A DNA stretch of 64,000 bases from Methanobacterium sp. (GTDB lineage Archaea > Methanobacteriota > Methanobacteria > Methanobacteriales > Methanobacteriaceae), in the NCBI RefSeq assembly GCF_016217785.1, contig NZ_JACRGA010000005.1, positions 1 to 64,000 on the forward strand, read 5' to 3'. Positions 12,861-25,851 of this stretch are shown piece by piece. Each line of letters starts with the position of its first letter. Within the stretch, counting starts at the first letter, position 1. The notes below the pieces were generated by a model that was given only the letters and a program-made list of their open reading frames with translations, did not search any database and had not been told where the DNA came from. The position numbers were made by a program, and so were the translations under genes.

Positions 12861-13847
12861 CTAAAACCACTGTTCCAGGCTACTCTGGGTAGTTTGCAGT
12901 TTTTTGAGTTTATCCACCGCACTCAGCACTCTGTTTTCTGAAAAATCATGTTCTCCACAGAGGAAATCCACAATACCCTGCTCGTCTGCTTTCTGCCATT
13001 TCAGATCATAATCTGAATCCACATCATGGTTAAGGAACATGTTCCTTAGGATGTGGGGATCAACATCCAGCTGGATATCCAGTTTTTCCAGGATTTGGAA
13101 TATGTCTCCATGTTTTTCAATGAGTTTCAAACCCTTTTTTGCTCCAATTCCCTTAATTCCCTGATTGAAATCTGTGCCCACCATAATGGCCAGATCTACC
13201 AGTTGTTCACGTGTTATATCCAGGTTTTTCAGGATCTTATCCAGTTCAATGAGTTCGGGGGTGTTCTGAGTTCCGCTGATGGTCAGGTTTTTAACCATGC
13301 GGGGGGCTCCGAATAACATGCAATCATAATCCTGGGATGCAACACACCATGCATCTCCACGTGCCACCATATATGATGCCTGGGCCTCTCCTTCCCCTTT
13401 AGCCTGGATATATGGAATTCCCATGAGTTTAATGAGTTTTTTGGAACCTTCCACGATTTCCGGGGACATCCGGGATGATCTAACTGCAAATTTTCGGGCA
13501 TCATCTAAACGCCCTTCTTCCAAAGCTTCTTTCCATTTTCGCTCTGATTCTTCCTTTATTTCCTTTCGTTTTTTCTGGGTTTCTTTTTTAAGGGCACTGG
13601 ACTGGCCGTCAAAAACGTAGATGGGTTTAATCCCTTTTTCAACAAGAGATGATGTGCGGTATAATATTCCGCTAAAATGAGAAGTTATTCTTCCATTCTG
13701 GTCCTTGAGAGGAGTACCGTCAAGCTGACGGATGCTGGAAAGAAACTGGTAAATGACATTGGCTGCATCCAGAGCCACTACTTTACCATCCAGATCCTCA
13801 AATCTAATTTCTTCAGGAGATACTATGTCCTTAAACTTCACACCCAT
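12861..13847 (-). CDS. fen: Flap endonuclease 1
   Basis: A structure-specific nuclease that removes 5' flaps in Okazaki fragment maturation and repair. The N-domain MGVKFKDIV (the mature Gly2 matters in the family) and I-domain residues GEGEAQASYM and SQDYDCMLFGA supply the acidic metal ligands. A helix-hairpin-helix region follows (VGTDFNQGIKGIGAKKGLKLI). The C-terminus QSSLEQWF is a textbook PIP box for the PCNA clamp. The length of 328 residues is typical. It is transcribed convergently to the DUF2119 pair. Confidence 0.97.
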   Translation of the reverse strand: MGVKFKDIVSPEEIRFEDLDGKVVALDAANVIYQFLSSIRQLDGTPLKDQNGRITSHFSGILYRTSSLVEKGIKPIYVFDGQSSALKKETQKKRKEIKEESERKWKEALEEGRLDDARKFAVRSSRMSPEIVEGSKKLIKLMGIPYIQAKGEGEAQASYMVARGDAWCVASQDYDCMLFGAPRMVKNLTISGTQNTPELIELDKILKNLDITREQLVDLAIMVGTDFNQGIKGIGAKKGLKLIEKHGDIFQILEKLDIQLDVDPHILRNMFLNHDVDSDYDLKWQKADEQGIVDFLCGEHDFSENRVLSAVDKLKKLQTTQSSLEQWF

Positions 13848-14008
13848 ACTAATCCAACCCCATTAGATTATGACAATTTAATCACTAAAATATCATTAAT
13901 TTGGATTTAACTAAACATTATTTGGATTTATATTTCTCTTAAGTTCAATTTATATAATCTTTTTAATTTATTTTTGATAAAATAACGTCAATTTTAATTA
14001 AAATGAAT

Positions 14009-14542
<534 letters not shown>

Positions 14543-14544
14543 TT

Positions 14545-15789
<1,245 letters not shown>

Positions 15790-15898
15790 AGATAAAACAC
15801 CATTATATACGAGTAAATATGATTATTTATTCTACCCTTATTTTTGATTAATCGGTAGATTAATTCTGTTTAACAGTTTCATTCCAATTATGGATGTA

Positions 15899-17074
15899 TT
15901 AAAAATTAAATGGTCCTCGCACTGAACGCACGATGTCGTTGAAAACGTTATCGTTAATGTATTTTCCTTCTTCCCGTTTTTCCTTTACCATTCCCACAAT
16001 TTTACACAGTTCATCCTTGGTAACATCGATCCCGCATTCATCCAGTTTGGCCTTCACAGCTCTGCAACCTGAGTGTTTGCCCAGTACGATCCGTCTCTGG
16101 TGACCTATGAGTTCTGGGAGGAATGGTTCATAGGTTAAAGGTTCTTCAATAACTGCATCCACGTGTATGCCAGATTCATGTCGGAAAACGTTTTTACCCA
16201 CAATGGGTTTGTTATCTGGAACTTTCATGTTGGTAAGTTCTTCCACCATCTGGGAAAGCTCATAGAACACGCTAATGTTGAAGTTCAGGTCCACTCCATA
16301 GATTAGAAGGAGTGTCATCACCAGTTCCTCCAGGGAGGTGTTACCTGCTCTTTCGCCTATCCCGTTGACTGTGGTGGAAACTGCACTGGCACCGGCCAGT
16401 AAACCTGAAATACAATTTGATAGGGCCATTCCAAAGTCATTATGACAGTGTAAAGCTATTTCTATGTTTATTTCCTTTTTTAACTCTCGTACCAGATAAT
16501 CCATACCCTGGGGGCTTATTGCTCCCACGGTATCGGCTATGTGCACTCGATCAGCACCGTAAATCTCTGCTTTCTTGTAGATATTCTTCAAAAAGTCCAG
16601 ATCAGTACGTGTTGCGTCTTCTGCTGAGAAAGCTACAAATAGGCCATGATCTTTGGCGTGTTCAATTGAGTTCATACATATATTCAGGGCATCTTCCTGG
16701 CTTACTTTAAGTTTATGTTTGAGGTGAAGGGCGGAAGTTCCTAGAAAAGTGATTATTCCATCTACATTACAATCCAGGGCTATGTCGATATCTTCTTTTT
16801 TGGTACGGGAAAGGGCTAATATCTTTGCATCCAGATTTTCATCTGCAATGGCCTTCACTGAACGTCTCTCTTCATGGGACACTACGGGGAATCCTGCTTC
16901 AATCTGGTGTAATTTCAGTTCATCGAGTTTTCGTGCGATTTGAAGTTTTTCTGGTGTTCTAAGACAGACACCGGGTGTTTGTTCACCATCCCGGAGTGTG
17001 GTATCGTAAACAGTGATATTTTCCGGAAACTTTAAATCAACTGACTGGTTAAAGGGACTCACGAAATATTTCAA
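15899..17074 (-). CDS. aksA: Homocitrate synthase-family enzyme AksA
   Basis: It condenses acetyl-CoA with 2-oxoglutarate and its chain-elongated homologues, the first step towards 2-oxosuberate and coenzyme B. Motifs of the DRE-TIM metallolyase family are TTLRDGEQTPGV, the metal ligands in ALHCHNDFGMA, and GERAGNTSLEE. The C-terminal RHESGIHVDA is followed by GKHSGCRAV. The start is TTG (LKYFVSP), placed six bases after the SD AGGTGGT; a TATA-like CATATTATAT lies just upstream at about 17092-17101, so the ATG at 17125 would precede the promoter. AksA rather than LeuA or CimA is inferred from size, lack of a regulatory domain and the hacA neighbour. Confidence 0.88.
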   Translation of the reverse strand: MKYFVSPFNQSVDLKFPENITVYDTTLRDGEQTPGVCLRTPEKLQIARKLDELKLHQIEAGFPVVSHEERRSVKAIADENLDAKILALSRTKKEDIDIALDCNVDGIITFLGTSALHLKHKLKVSQEDALNICMNSIEHAKDHGLFVAFSAEDATRTDLDFLKNIYKKAEIYGADRVHIADTVGAISPQGMDYLVRELKKEINIEIALHCHNDFGMALSNCISGLLAGASAVSTTVNGIGERAGNTSLEELVMTLLLIYGVDLNFNISVFYELSQMVEELTNMKVPDNKPIVGKNVFRHESGIHVDAVIEEPLTYEPFLPELIGHQRRIVLGKHSGCRAVKAKLDECGIDVTKDELCKIVGMVKEKREEGKYINDNVFNDIVRSVRGPFNF

Positions 17075-17101
17075 AACATTACCACCTGTTCTTTTAGATA
17101 T

Positions 17102-17456
17102 AATATGCAAAAATGTTGAATTCAATTCAATAATTATATGTGGGAGTTTTAATTTTTTAACACCTGTTTTCCTGGAAAACTATTAATTCCACTGGATTAA
17201 TCCATGGATATAAAATATCTATAGACTTATCTTGGATCATTATTATTTAAATATAAATGAACTTTTCGTTTTTATCCTCAAATTCTCCGGCTAACATCTT
17301 CCGGCTGCCGGTGATAGTGGCATTCCATTGGTTAAACCTTCAATGTTCATATCCTGCTAAAAAAATAACTGTTTTTATGATATTACTGGAATTAAACATT
17401 ATTTATTCAACATAATTTAATGGAGAGATTTTAATCTAGGAATTATTTGATATTAT
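17102..17456. other. Gap upstream of aksA
   Basis: About 355 bases without a convincing gene. It holds the aksA promoter at its left end and a GC-richer patch near 17286-17320 with the tiny palindrome CCGGC-T-GCCGG. That patch stands out from the AT-rich surroundings, but I can assign no function to it. Confidence 0.35.
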
Positions 17457-17999
17457 TTAATGAATATCCATCAATTCCAGGTAAGATCTTCTTTCAAAAC
17501 CATCTTCTATCCCCATCATTGAATAGGTGGCAAAAATCTCATCCAGTGCTTCTTTGGTGTCCTCACCTTCTTCAATTTCTTTTTCAATCTCCACAAAATT
17601 ACCCACTCCCTGAACTCCATCCAGGGTTATAATCAGATCATTCATGGTGTAAATAATTCGATTCTTTCGCACTGTTGCCACTGGACGGAAACTGAGGTTT
17701 TGGAAAATATCAGCCACTTTATGAGAGTCTTCCACTCCCACTTCGATTTCTTTCCTGGTTTTACTCACTTCATCCATCTTGGCACCCTTGTAGGTTATGA
17801 ATATTTTTTCTGAAGCTCCACTTATGACTTTTCTTATTCTAAGGGCTTCATCAGTCTGGGCAAAGTCTCTATGAGGTGCGTTAAAATAAAGGTCCTCCTG
17901 AAATTCCTCCCCAACTCTCCGGGCACCAATTTTAACCAGTTTCTCTTCTAATGCACCCTGATCTTGGGGTGCGTGGGCTTTAACTTCCACTTCTATCAT
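17457..17999 (-). CDS. CYTH domain protein (class IV adenylate cyclase / triphosphatase-like)
   Basis: 180 residues of the CYTH fold. The N-terminal signature EVEVK (residues 3-7) is the ExExK motif that binds metal and triphosphate. Further basic and acidic strands follow: LRIRKV, FITYKG, RKEIEVGVED, VRKNRIIYTMNDLIITLDGVQGVGNFVEIEKEIEEGE. Archaeal members are annotated as CyaB-like, yet biochemically the fold also covers thiamine triphosphatase and inorganic triphosphatases, so the substrate is open. It probably acts in the cytoplasm. The gene after it on the minus strand is unrelated. Confidence 0.85.
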   Translation of the reverse strand: MIEVEVKAHAPQDQGALEEKLVKIGARRVGEEFQEDLYFNAPHRDFAQTDEALRIRKVISGASEKIFITYKGAKMDEVSKTRKEIEVGVEDSHKVADIFQNLSFRPVATVRKNRIIYTMNDLIITLDGVQGVGNFVEIEKEIEEGEDTKEALDEIFATYSMMGIEDGFERRSYLELMDIH

Positions 18000-18049
18000 C
18001 TTAAACTCCTAAAAAATAATTTTATATTGAACCTATGCTTTAACCCGGT

Positions 18050-18454
18050 TCATCCCACTCGTCTTTCTATTGAATTTCTTATATAGATACGGGCATCATC
18101 TATCTGGGTCAAATAATTATCAATCATATTCTCTATAAGTTCGTAGGACTTTATTTTAGTATCTCTCTTTTTTAAAATGGATTTCTTCTTTTTTATTCTT
18201 TTTTGAATTTCCCGAGAGCTTTTTTTCCGGGCTTCTTCTGGTGAAGGATTCAATTCCTTTAAAAGCGACAAATATTCTTTCCTAATATTCCTAATATCCA
18301 TCCTAATGTTGTGTCTCATCTTTTTCAAGATGTCTTCATACTCTTCCAGCTCATTAAGGGTTTGCATGGCCATTTCAATGGTCGAAACATCTATTTCCAC
18401 TCCGTCAATTCCAAGTTCTTCGAGTTGTTGTTGGTAAACTTTGGGCCCAAACAT
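18050..18454 (-). CDS. Conserved coiled-coil protein of unknown function
   Basis: 134 residues, highly charged and helical. After a short N-terminal segment (MFGPKVYQQQLEELGIDGVEIDVSTIEMAMQ..., with FGPK at the very start) it is mostly a basic coiled coil (KKSSREIQKRIKKKKSILKK) and ends with ARIYIRNSIERRVG. No catalytic motif is visible. It lies 50 bases upstream of the CYTH gene on the same strand and may be cotranscribed. The basic surface could suit nucleic acid or ribosome binding, which is speculation. Confidence 0.75.
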   Translation of the reverse strand: MFGPKVYQQQLEELGIDGVEIDVSTIEMAMQTLNELEEYEDILKKMRHNIRMDIRNIRKEYLSLLKELNPSPEEARKKSSREIQKRIKKKKSILKKRDTKIKSYELIENMIDNYLTQIDDARIYIRNSIERRVG

Positions 18455-19449
<995 letters not shown>

Positions 19450-19468
19450 TTCTATCTTTTTACGTAAA

Positions 19469-20966
<1,498 letters not shown>

Positions 20967-20973
<7 letters not shown>

Positions 20974-21017
20974 GACCACCTCAGACACATCCTCCCTATT
21001 TTTTTTAATTTTTTTAT
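20967..21017 (+). terminator. Hairpin and T tracts at the end of the SerB fusion gene
   Basis: TGTCTGAG (20967-20974) pairs perfectly with CTCAGACA (20980-20987) across a five-base loop; the stop codon is inside the stem. Eight Ts and then seven Ts follow at about 20999-21016. Confidence 0.7.
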
Positions 21018-21047
21018 ATTTAATGAATCATTTTATCTGTTAAACAT

Positions 21048-21156
21048 CTGCATTCCTATTAATCTTACATAATTCACTTAATAATCCTGCATTCCCATTA
21101 ATCGTACATATTCATTAATAATCCTGCATTCCATTTAATTACTATAATTCATTAAT
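21048..21156. repeat. Three imperfect 36-base tandem repeats
   Basis: Three copies of CTGCATTCCnATTAAT...ATTCAnTTAATAAT lie head to tail between the SerB fusion and MFS genes. They diverge by single substitutions and short gaps, as expected of old slippage products. Confidence 0.75.
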
Positions 21157-21213
21157 CAAATCTAACAGAATATCTATAATTTAATAGAATACTAAATAGG
21201 TCTGGTGACTTTA

Positions 21214-22632
21214 ATGGCCCCTAATGATAACTTTCCTAAAGTTAGTAATGATATTAAAATCGCTGCACTTTTAGCAGCCACCATAGCTTCTTTTTTCACA
21301 CCCTTCATGGGTTCATCGGTTAACATAGCCCTACCAGCTATTGGACTGGATTTCGGTGCAGATGCAATTATTTTGAACTGGGTTACCAACGGATTCCTGC
21401 TGGCAGCTGCTATATTTGCAGTTCCCTTCGGTAGAGTGGCAGATATACACGGTATGAAGAAGATCTTCACATACGGAATTATCATATTCACCGTGGCATC
21501 ACTGTTATGTGCCTTATCCCCCACTGCTTATGCATTGATAGGATCAAGGATACTGCAGGGTATTGGTTCGGCGATGATCTTTGTAACTGGGCTGGCCATA
21601 ATCAGTTCAGTTTATCCACCCCAGCACAGGGGAAAAGCAATAGGGATCAACGTAGCAGCGGTCTATGTTGGTTTATCATTTGGCCCGGTTGTAGGTGGGT
21701 TCATGACCCAGTATCTTGGTTGGAGGAGCCTGTTCTTGTTGATGATACCATTCGGGTTGCTGGTTACAGCCATAGTCTTCTGGAAACTCAATGATGAATG
21801 GGCAGCGTCCAAGGGAGAAAAATTCGATTATGTGGGTTCCATACTCTACAGTCTCATGCTGTTTTTGGTGATGTACGGATTTTCCAGTCTACCCCAAATA
21901 GATGGATGGGTAATGTTAATCCTGGGTGTTGTTGGATTTTTTGCCTTTATTAGGTGGGAACTTCGGACTAAAAGTCCTGTTTTTAATGTTAGGTTGTTTA
22001 AAAATACAGCCTTCACATTTTCCAGTGTGGCTGCCCTTATAAACTACAGTGCCACCTTTGCGGTTACCCTACTTTTGAGTTATTATCTCCAGTACATTAA
22101 GGGACTGGAACCACAGACTGCAGGCCTCATACTGGTAGCCCAACCCATAGTCATGGCCATAACCGCACCTATTGCCGGTAGGATGTCGGATCGCATTGAT
22201 GCTCGACTCATTGCCACCACAGGGATGGCCACAGTCACCCTGGCACTCTTTACATTGACATTCATCGACGGCAACACCTCCATCAATGATATAATTATAG
22301 GACTCGCAGTGCTGGGACTTGGATTTGGACTGTTCTCCTCACCCAACACCAACGTGATCATGGGTTCAGTGGAGCGTAAATTCTACGGAGTGGCCTCAGC
22401 CACTGTGAGCACCATGCGGCTCATCGGTCAAACCATGAGTATAGGAATAGCCACCCTGGTCTTCGCCCTCTTTATTGGACGGGTACAGATAACACCCAGC
22501 CAATACCCGGCGCTACTGGAAAGTATACAGCTATGCTTCGTAGTTTTCACTGCACTGTGCTTTATAGGAGTGTTTGTGTCATGGTGGAGGGGGAATAACA
22601 AGGGCTATCAAGAAGAAAAAGATGGGAGATAA
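21214..22632 (+). CDS. MFS multidrug exporter (DHA2-like, 14 helices)
   Basis: A 472-residue proton-coupled exporter. The MFS motif A form GRVADIHGMKKIF follows helix 2, and RILQGIGSAM with the helix-5 antiporter-type stretch (GKAIGINVAAVYVGLSFGPVVGG) follows. A second half begins near residue 260. The length and helix number fit the EmrB/QacA (DHA2) family; the substrate is unknown. The ATG is preferred over the GTG at 21205 because the GTG overlaps the SD GGTGA. A TetR gene and an ABM monooxygenase lie nearby, which suggests a response to toxic organic compounds. Confidence 0.9.
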   Translation: MAPNDNFPKVSNDIKIAALLAATIASFFTPFMGSSVNIALPAIGLDFGADAIILNWVTNGFLLAAAIFAVPFGRVADIHGMKKIFTYGIIIFTVASLLCALSPTAYALIGSRILQGIGSAMIFVTGLAIISSVYPPQHRGKAIGINVAAVYVGLSFGPVVGGFMTQYLGWRSLFLLMIPFGLLVTAIVFWKLNDEWAASKGEKFDYVGSILYSLMLFLVMYGFSSLPQIDGWVMLILGVVGFFAFIRWELRTKSPVFNVRLFKNTAFTFSSVAALINYSATFAVTLLLSYYLQYIKGLEPQTAGLILVAQPIVMAITAPIAGRMSDRIDARLIATTGMATVTLALFTLTFIDGNTSINDIIIGLAVLGLGFGLFSSPNTNVIMGSVERKFYGVASATVSTMRLIGQTMSIGIATLVFALFIGRVQITPSQYPALLESIQLCFVVFTALCFIGVFVSWWRGNNKGYQEEKDGR

Positions 22633-22717
22633 AAAAAATACAAGTTAATGTTTCCAAATTTTTTTCAAAAAATCCTATTTTTTTTAAAAAAAATAACTGT
22701 TAGGACCAAAAGTGTAT
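22633..22717. terminator. T-rich tracts after the MFS gene
   Basis: Runs of seven and ten Ts, separated by A-rich bases that could pair with them (AAATTTTTTT, then TTTTTTTTTTAAAAAAAA, about 22658-22692), lie right after the MFS stop. Confidence 0.45.
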
Positions 22718-22726
22718 TTTATATAA
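22718..22726 (+). promoter_or_regulatory. TATA box placed for a leaderless transcript
   Basis: TTTATATAA, with a purine-rich ACCAAAAG upstream as a possible BRE. Its centre is about 25 bases before the ATG at 22747, so transcription would start at or next to the start codon. No SD is present. Confidence 0.6.
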
Positions 22727-22746
22727 TTATTTAAATTCTTTTTAAC

Positions 22747-22923
22747 ATGAAAATTAACTACAACAAACCAGTACTGACCTTAATTATAATTGGAATTGGT
22801 CTGTGGGTTATCAATGCTTTAGATGTTTATTTAGGGTATTATTATACACATGGAAAAGGATTCCAGATTTTAGGAATCGGTTTGATGGTTATTGGATTGG
22901 TAATCTGGATAAAATCCCGTTAA
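22747..22923 (+). CDS. Small two-helix membrane protein, 58 aa
   Basis: The frame codes 58 residues: a short polar start (MKINYNKP), a first helix (VLTLIIIGIGLWVINALDV), a loop (YLGYYYTHGKGFQ) and a second helix (ILGIGLMVIGLVIWI), ending KSR. This clean two-helix pattern and the well-placed TATA box argue for a real gene. No SD is seen, so it is probably leaderless. The family is unknown to me. Its neighbours are an MFS exporter upstream and a convergent monooxygenase. Confidence 0.65.
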   Translation: MKINYNKPVLTLIIIGIGLWVINALDVYLGYYYTHGKGFQILGIGLMVIGLVIWIKSR

Positions 22924-23032
22924 AATGAAGAATGTATTAGGGGGATTGTTTGGTATTCTGTTTGTTCCTAATCTTTGTTTATTTTAACATTCATAATAAT
23001 TAAAATGGAGTTTATGGACAATTACTCCAAAA

Positions 23033-23323
23033 TCATACTTTTTCAGCTGAATAAATATCAATACCCAAATCTTCGGCCAAAATATCACCAATAGCCACAC
23101 CAAATGCCTTAAAATGGTCAGTTTGCATGTGGGTATCTAATACTTCCTTGTTTTCCCATTGTTCGACCATCACCAGTGCATCTTCATTTTCAGTACTGGC
23201 ATATAAGTTATAGTTGATGCAGCCAGGTTCTAAACGGGTTGATTTAATCAAATCATTGGATTTAGAAATAATTTCATTTCTTTTACCTGGTTTAGCAGTT
23301 ATTGTAGCTGTTACAATGATCAT
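23033..23323 (-). CDS. ABM-domain monooxygenase-like protein (YgiN type)
   Basis: 96 residues of the antibiotic biosynthesis monooxygenase fold (ferredoxin-like dimer). Typical features are VTATITAKPGKRNEI at the start, EPGCINYNLYAS in the middle, VMVEQWENKEVLDTHMQTDHF near the end and a final I(D)IYSAE strand. Homologues include the quinol monooxygenase YgiN and small proteins of unknown activity. No cofactor is needed in the known members, so it could protect against, or modify, quinone-like compounds. It lies downstream of the TetR gene on the same strand after a 270-base AT-rich gap, so it probably has its own promoter. Confidence 0.85.
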   Translation of the reverse strand: MIIVTATITAKPGKRNEIISKSNDLIKSTRLEPGCINYNLYASTENEDALVMVEQWENKEVLDTHMQTDHFKAFGVAIGDILAEDLGIDIYSAEKV

Positions 23324-23592
23324 TTGAATTTCTCCTTGAGGGTAATAGTATGCAAATTATTTAGTATTGCAACATTATTTAGTATGCAATACATTAATTG
23401 TTTTAATATTTCAAAGGTACTTTATTTGTATGAGTTTATGATCATTATATTTAAACATAGCGATTGTTCTGTTTGTAATGATTAGTAATGGTTTAAAATG
23501 GTTTAAATTTCAAGTAAATCTATAAAAAAAATAATAAACACTTATCAAAAGAAATTAATGAAATTCAACTAATAAAATATCGTTTCATTAAT

Positions 23593-24210
23593 TTAATCCT
23601 CTTTTTTCATAGAATCCCATAAAATATCTAAATTAGACTGCATCCGCTCCCCTAATGGCATTGCAGGCATTCCTATCCACATTAGAACTGTTCCTACCAT
23701 GGCAGTCTGGATAAGTAATGAATATTTGTTAGAATCAATATCTTCTCTCAGTATGCCTTGAGCTATACCATCATCAATTACTTCCTTAATGAATTCCAAC
23801 AAGTTGTAATAGAATTCTGTGTAATTTTTGCTTATTATTTCATATTTCTGAACACCTTCAAACAAAAGGAGGTGTAGGGTCCGGTAATCTATTTTTTCCG
23901 CACGTTCCACCAGTTGAGTAGTGGTGTTAATAGTTGAATCGTCTCCTACAATTAACAATATCACAGTTTTTAGTTTTTCTTTGTGTGTGCCCTCAAAATC
24001 TCTAATTTGTTCTATGGTGAAATTAAAATAGTTGAAAATGTATTTCTTAATCACTTCGACCAGTAAGGTATCTTTACTATCAAAATGGTAGTAGAATCCC
24101 CCGGTAGTAATATCGGATTTTTTTATAATCTCATTCAATGAAACATCAGCAAATCCCTTTTCAAGGAAGAGTAAAAAAGCTGTTTCTAATATCCTCGATT
24201 TTGTATCCAT
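23593..24210 (-). CDS. TetR family transcriptional regulator
   Basis: 205 residues. The N-terminal helix-turn-helix has ILETAFLLFLEKGFADVSLNEIIKKS, then TTGGFYYHFDSKDTLL, the TetR hallmark. The C-terminal ligand domain is divergent and of unknown ligand (helices around IDYRTLHLLLFEG and LLIQTAMVGTVLMWIG). A GTG two codons upstream (24216) is an alternative start; neither has a strong SD. It is divergent from the alcohol dehydrogenase gene across 510 bases and may control that locus, itself, the ABM gene, or the MFS exporter. Confidence 0.9.
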   Translation of the reverse strand: MDTKSRILETAFLLFLEKGFADVSLNEIIKKSDITTGGFYYHFDSKDTLLVEVIKKYIFNYFNFTIEQIRDFEGTHKEKLKTVILLIVGDDSTINTTTQLVERAEKIDYRTLHLLLFEGVQKYEIISKNYTEFYYNLLEFIKEVIDDGIAQGILREDIDSNKYSLLIQTAMVGTVLMWIGMPAMPLGERMQSNLDILWDSMKKED

Positions 24211-24216
24211 AGACAC

Positions 24217-24662
24217 ACTTCTTAAAATTATGTAATAATTCCATTAAACCGGTTACGTATTTTATAACCCCGATGTTATAAATTACATTTGAAACAAGTT
24301 AATATATTTTCCTTTTTAACCGTACATGAAAAAATAGTAAATAACCTTCTTTTCCCATAATTTCAGGAGATTAATGATAATTTTCGTTAAAAAATGTTAT
24401 TATAAAGGTTATCACTATAATCATTTTATATAAACCATTATAAATCATTATAAATTTAAATATGTGCTAATTACTTTTAGAAACTTTTATAATCATTTTA
24501 AATTAATTTTTATAGTTAATTAGAGTTATTTTTATTAAACTCCTCAATTATAATGCTAATTTATTGTAAATAAGATAATAAAAGTTGAATCAAACTTAAA
24601 AAAAAGAGAATACTCTCTATAAATATGTATTATTAATCATTGCAAACAGAACGTTCGCTATG
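24217..24662. promoter_or_regulatory. TetR-adh divergent region with inverted repeats
   Basis: Very AT-rich and without a gene. GGTTA (24251-24255) and TAACC (24265-24269) form an inverted repeat 41 bases before the TetR start, a fitting place for an autoregulatory operator. ATTATAAA-type direct repeats lie near 24420-24460. GAACGTTC, an eight-base palindrome, is at 24649-24656, just before the adh TATA box. Confidence 0.4.
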
Positions 24663-24671
24663 TTTATATAG
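24663..24671 (+). promoter_or_regulatory. TATA box of the alcohol dehydrogenase operon
   Basis: TTTATATAG, predicting a start site near 24692 and a leader of about 34 bases that includes the SD AGAGGTGA at 24711-24718. Confidence 0.6.
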
Positions 24672-24725
24672 TATGATCTCTTAAGTGTGAATATTAATTC
24701 ATTTAGATTCAAAGAGGTGAAGAAA

Positions 24726-25796
24726 ATGAAAGGATTTGCAATGTTGAAAATAGGGGAAGTAGGATGGATAGAAAAGGAAAGACCAAACTGCGGACCAAGA
24801 GATGCTATTATTAGACCAACCGCATTAGCACCATGTACTTCTGATGTCCACACCGTTTGGGAAGGGGCAATTGGTGACAGACATAACATGATTTTAGGAC
24901 ACGAAGCTGTAGGTATAGTAGATGAAGTAGGTAGTGAAGTCCAAGACTTCAAAGTTGGTGACAAAGTAATTGTACCGGCAATCACTCCTGACTGGGATTC
25001 AGAAGCATGTCAGCGTGGTTTTCCATCACAAACTGGAGGTGCATGTGGAGGATGGAAATACTCCAACTTCAAAGATGGTGTGTTTTCAGAATATTTCCAT
25101 GTCAATCTGGCAGACAACAACCTGGCAATCCAACCAGAGGGAATGTCCGATGAAGCAGCGGTTATGATCGTCGACATGTTGAGTACTGGATTCATGGGTG
25201 CTGAAAACGCAGCAATAGAACTTGGTGCAACAGTAGCTGTTCTCGGTATTGGAGCAGTTGGACTCAGTGCTATAGCTGGTGCAAAACTAAAAGGTGCTGG
25301 GAGAATATTCGCTGTTGGAACCAGACCAATCTCGGTTGAAGTGGCTAAAAAATACGGTGCAACAGATATAATCAGTTACAAAGACGGAGACACTGGAGAC
25401 CAGATTTTAGAAGCAACCGATGGAGTGGGTGTTGACGCGGTAGTAGTAGCTGGTGGTGGTCCTACAATTTTATTAGACGCATTCAAAATGGCAAAAGCAG
25501 GATCTAAAATTGCCAACATAAACTACTTCGGTAAAGGACAAGGTGAAGAAGACACCGTACCAATACCTCGTGTAGAGTGGGGATTCGGTATGGCCGACAA
25601 AGACCTGATAACTGGGCTATGTCCTGGTGGAAGAACCAGAATGGAAAGACTGGCAGATTTAGTGACCTACAACCGTGTAGACCCAACATTAATGGTCACC
25701 CACACCTTCAAAGGCTTCGATAAAATAGGAGAGGCTCTCGAACTCATGAGAGAAAAACCACGCGACCTGATCAAACCAGTCGTCCTCTTGGAATAA
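24726..25796 (+). CDS. adh: NADP-dependent secondary alcohol dehydrogenase (zinc)
   Basis: 356 residues, very like the Thermoanaerobacter brockii enzyme that I recall. It oxidises secondary alcohols such as 2-propanol to ketones with NADP. Catalytic zinc ligands are Cys37 (APCTSD), His59 and Glu60 (LGHEA) and the Asp of MIVDM near residue 150. The Rossmann motif is VLGIGAVGL, followed by AVGTRP, where the Arg after Gly-Thr marks NADP preference. The start follows the SD AGAGGTGA. The next gene encodes F420H2:NADP oxidoreductase, so electrons from the alcohol can pass from NADPH to F420 for CO2 reduction to methane. TetR lies divergently upstream. Confidence 0.95.
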   Translation: MKGFAMLKIGEVGWIEKERPNCGPRDAIIRPTALAPCTSDVHTVWEGAIGDRHNMILGHEAVGIVDEVGSEVQDFKVGDKVIVPAITPDWDSEACQRGFPSQTGGACGGWKYSNFKDGVFSEYFHVNLADNNLAIQPEGMSDEAAVMIVDMLSTGFMGAENAAIELGATVAVLGIGAVGLSAIAGAKLKGAGRIFAVGTRPISVEVAKKYGATDIISYKDGDTGDQILEATDGVGVDAVVVAGGGPTILLDAFKMAKAGSKIANINYFGKGQGEEDTVPIPRVEWGFGMADKDLITGLCPGGRTRMERLADLVTYNRVDPTLMVTHTFKGFDKIGEALELMREKPRDLIKPVVLLE

Positions 25797-25851
25797 ACAA
25801 AAAAAATTCAATTCTTCCTTTTTTAAAAAACAAAAAAATGGAGTGTTAAAA

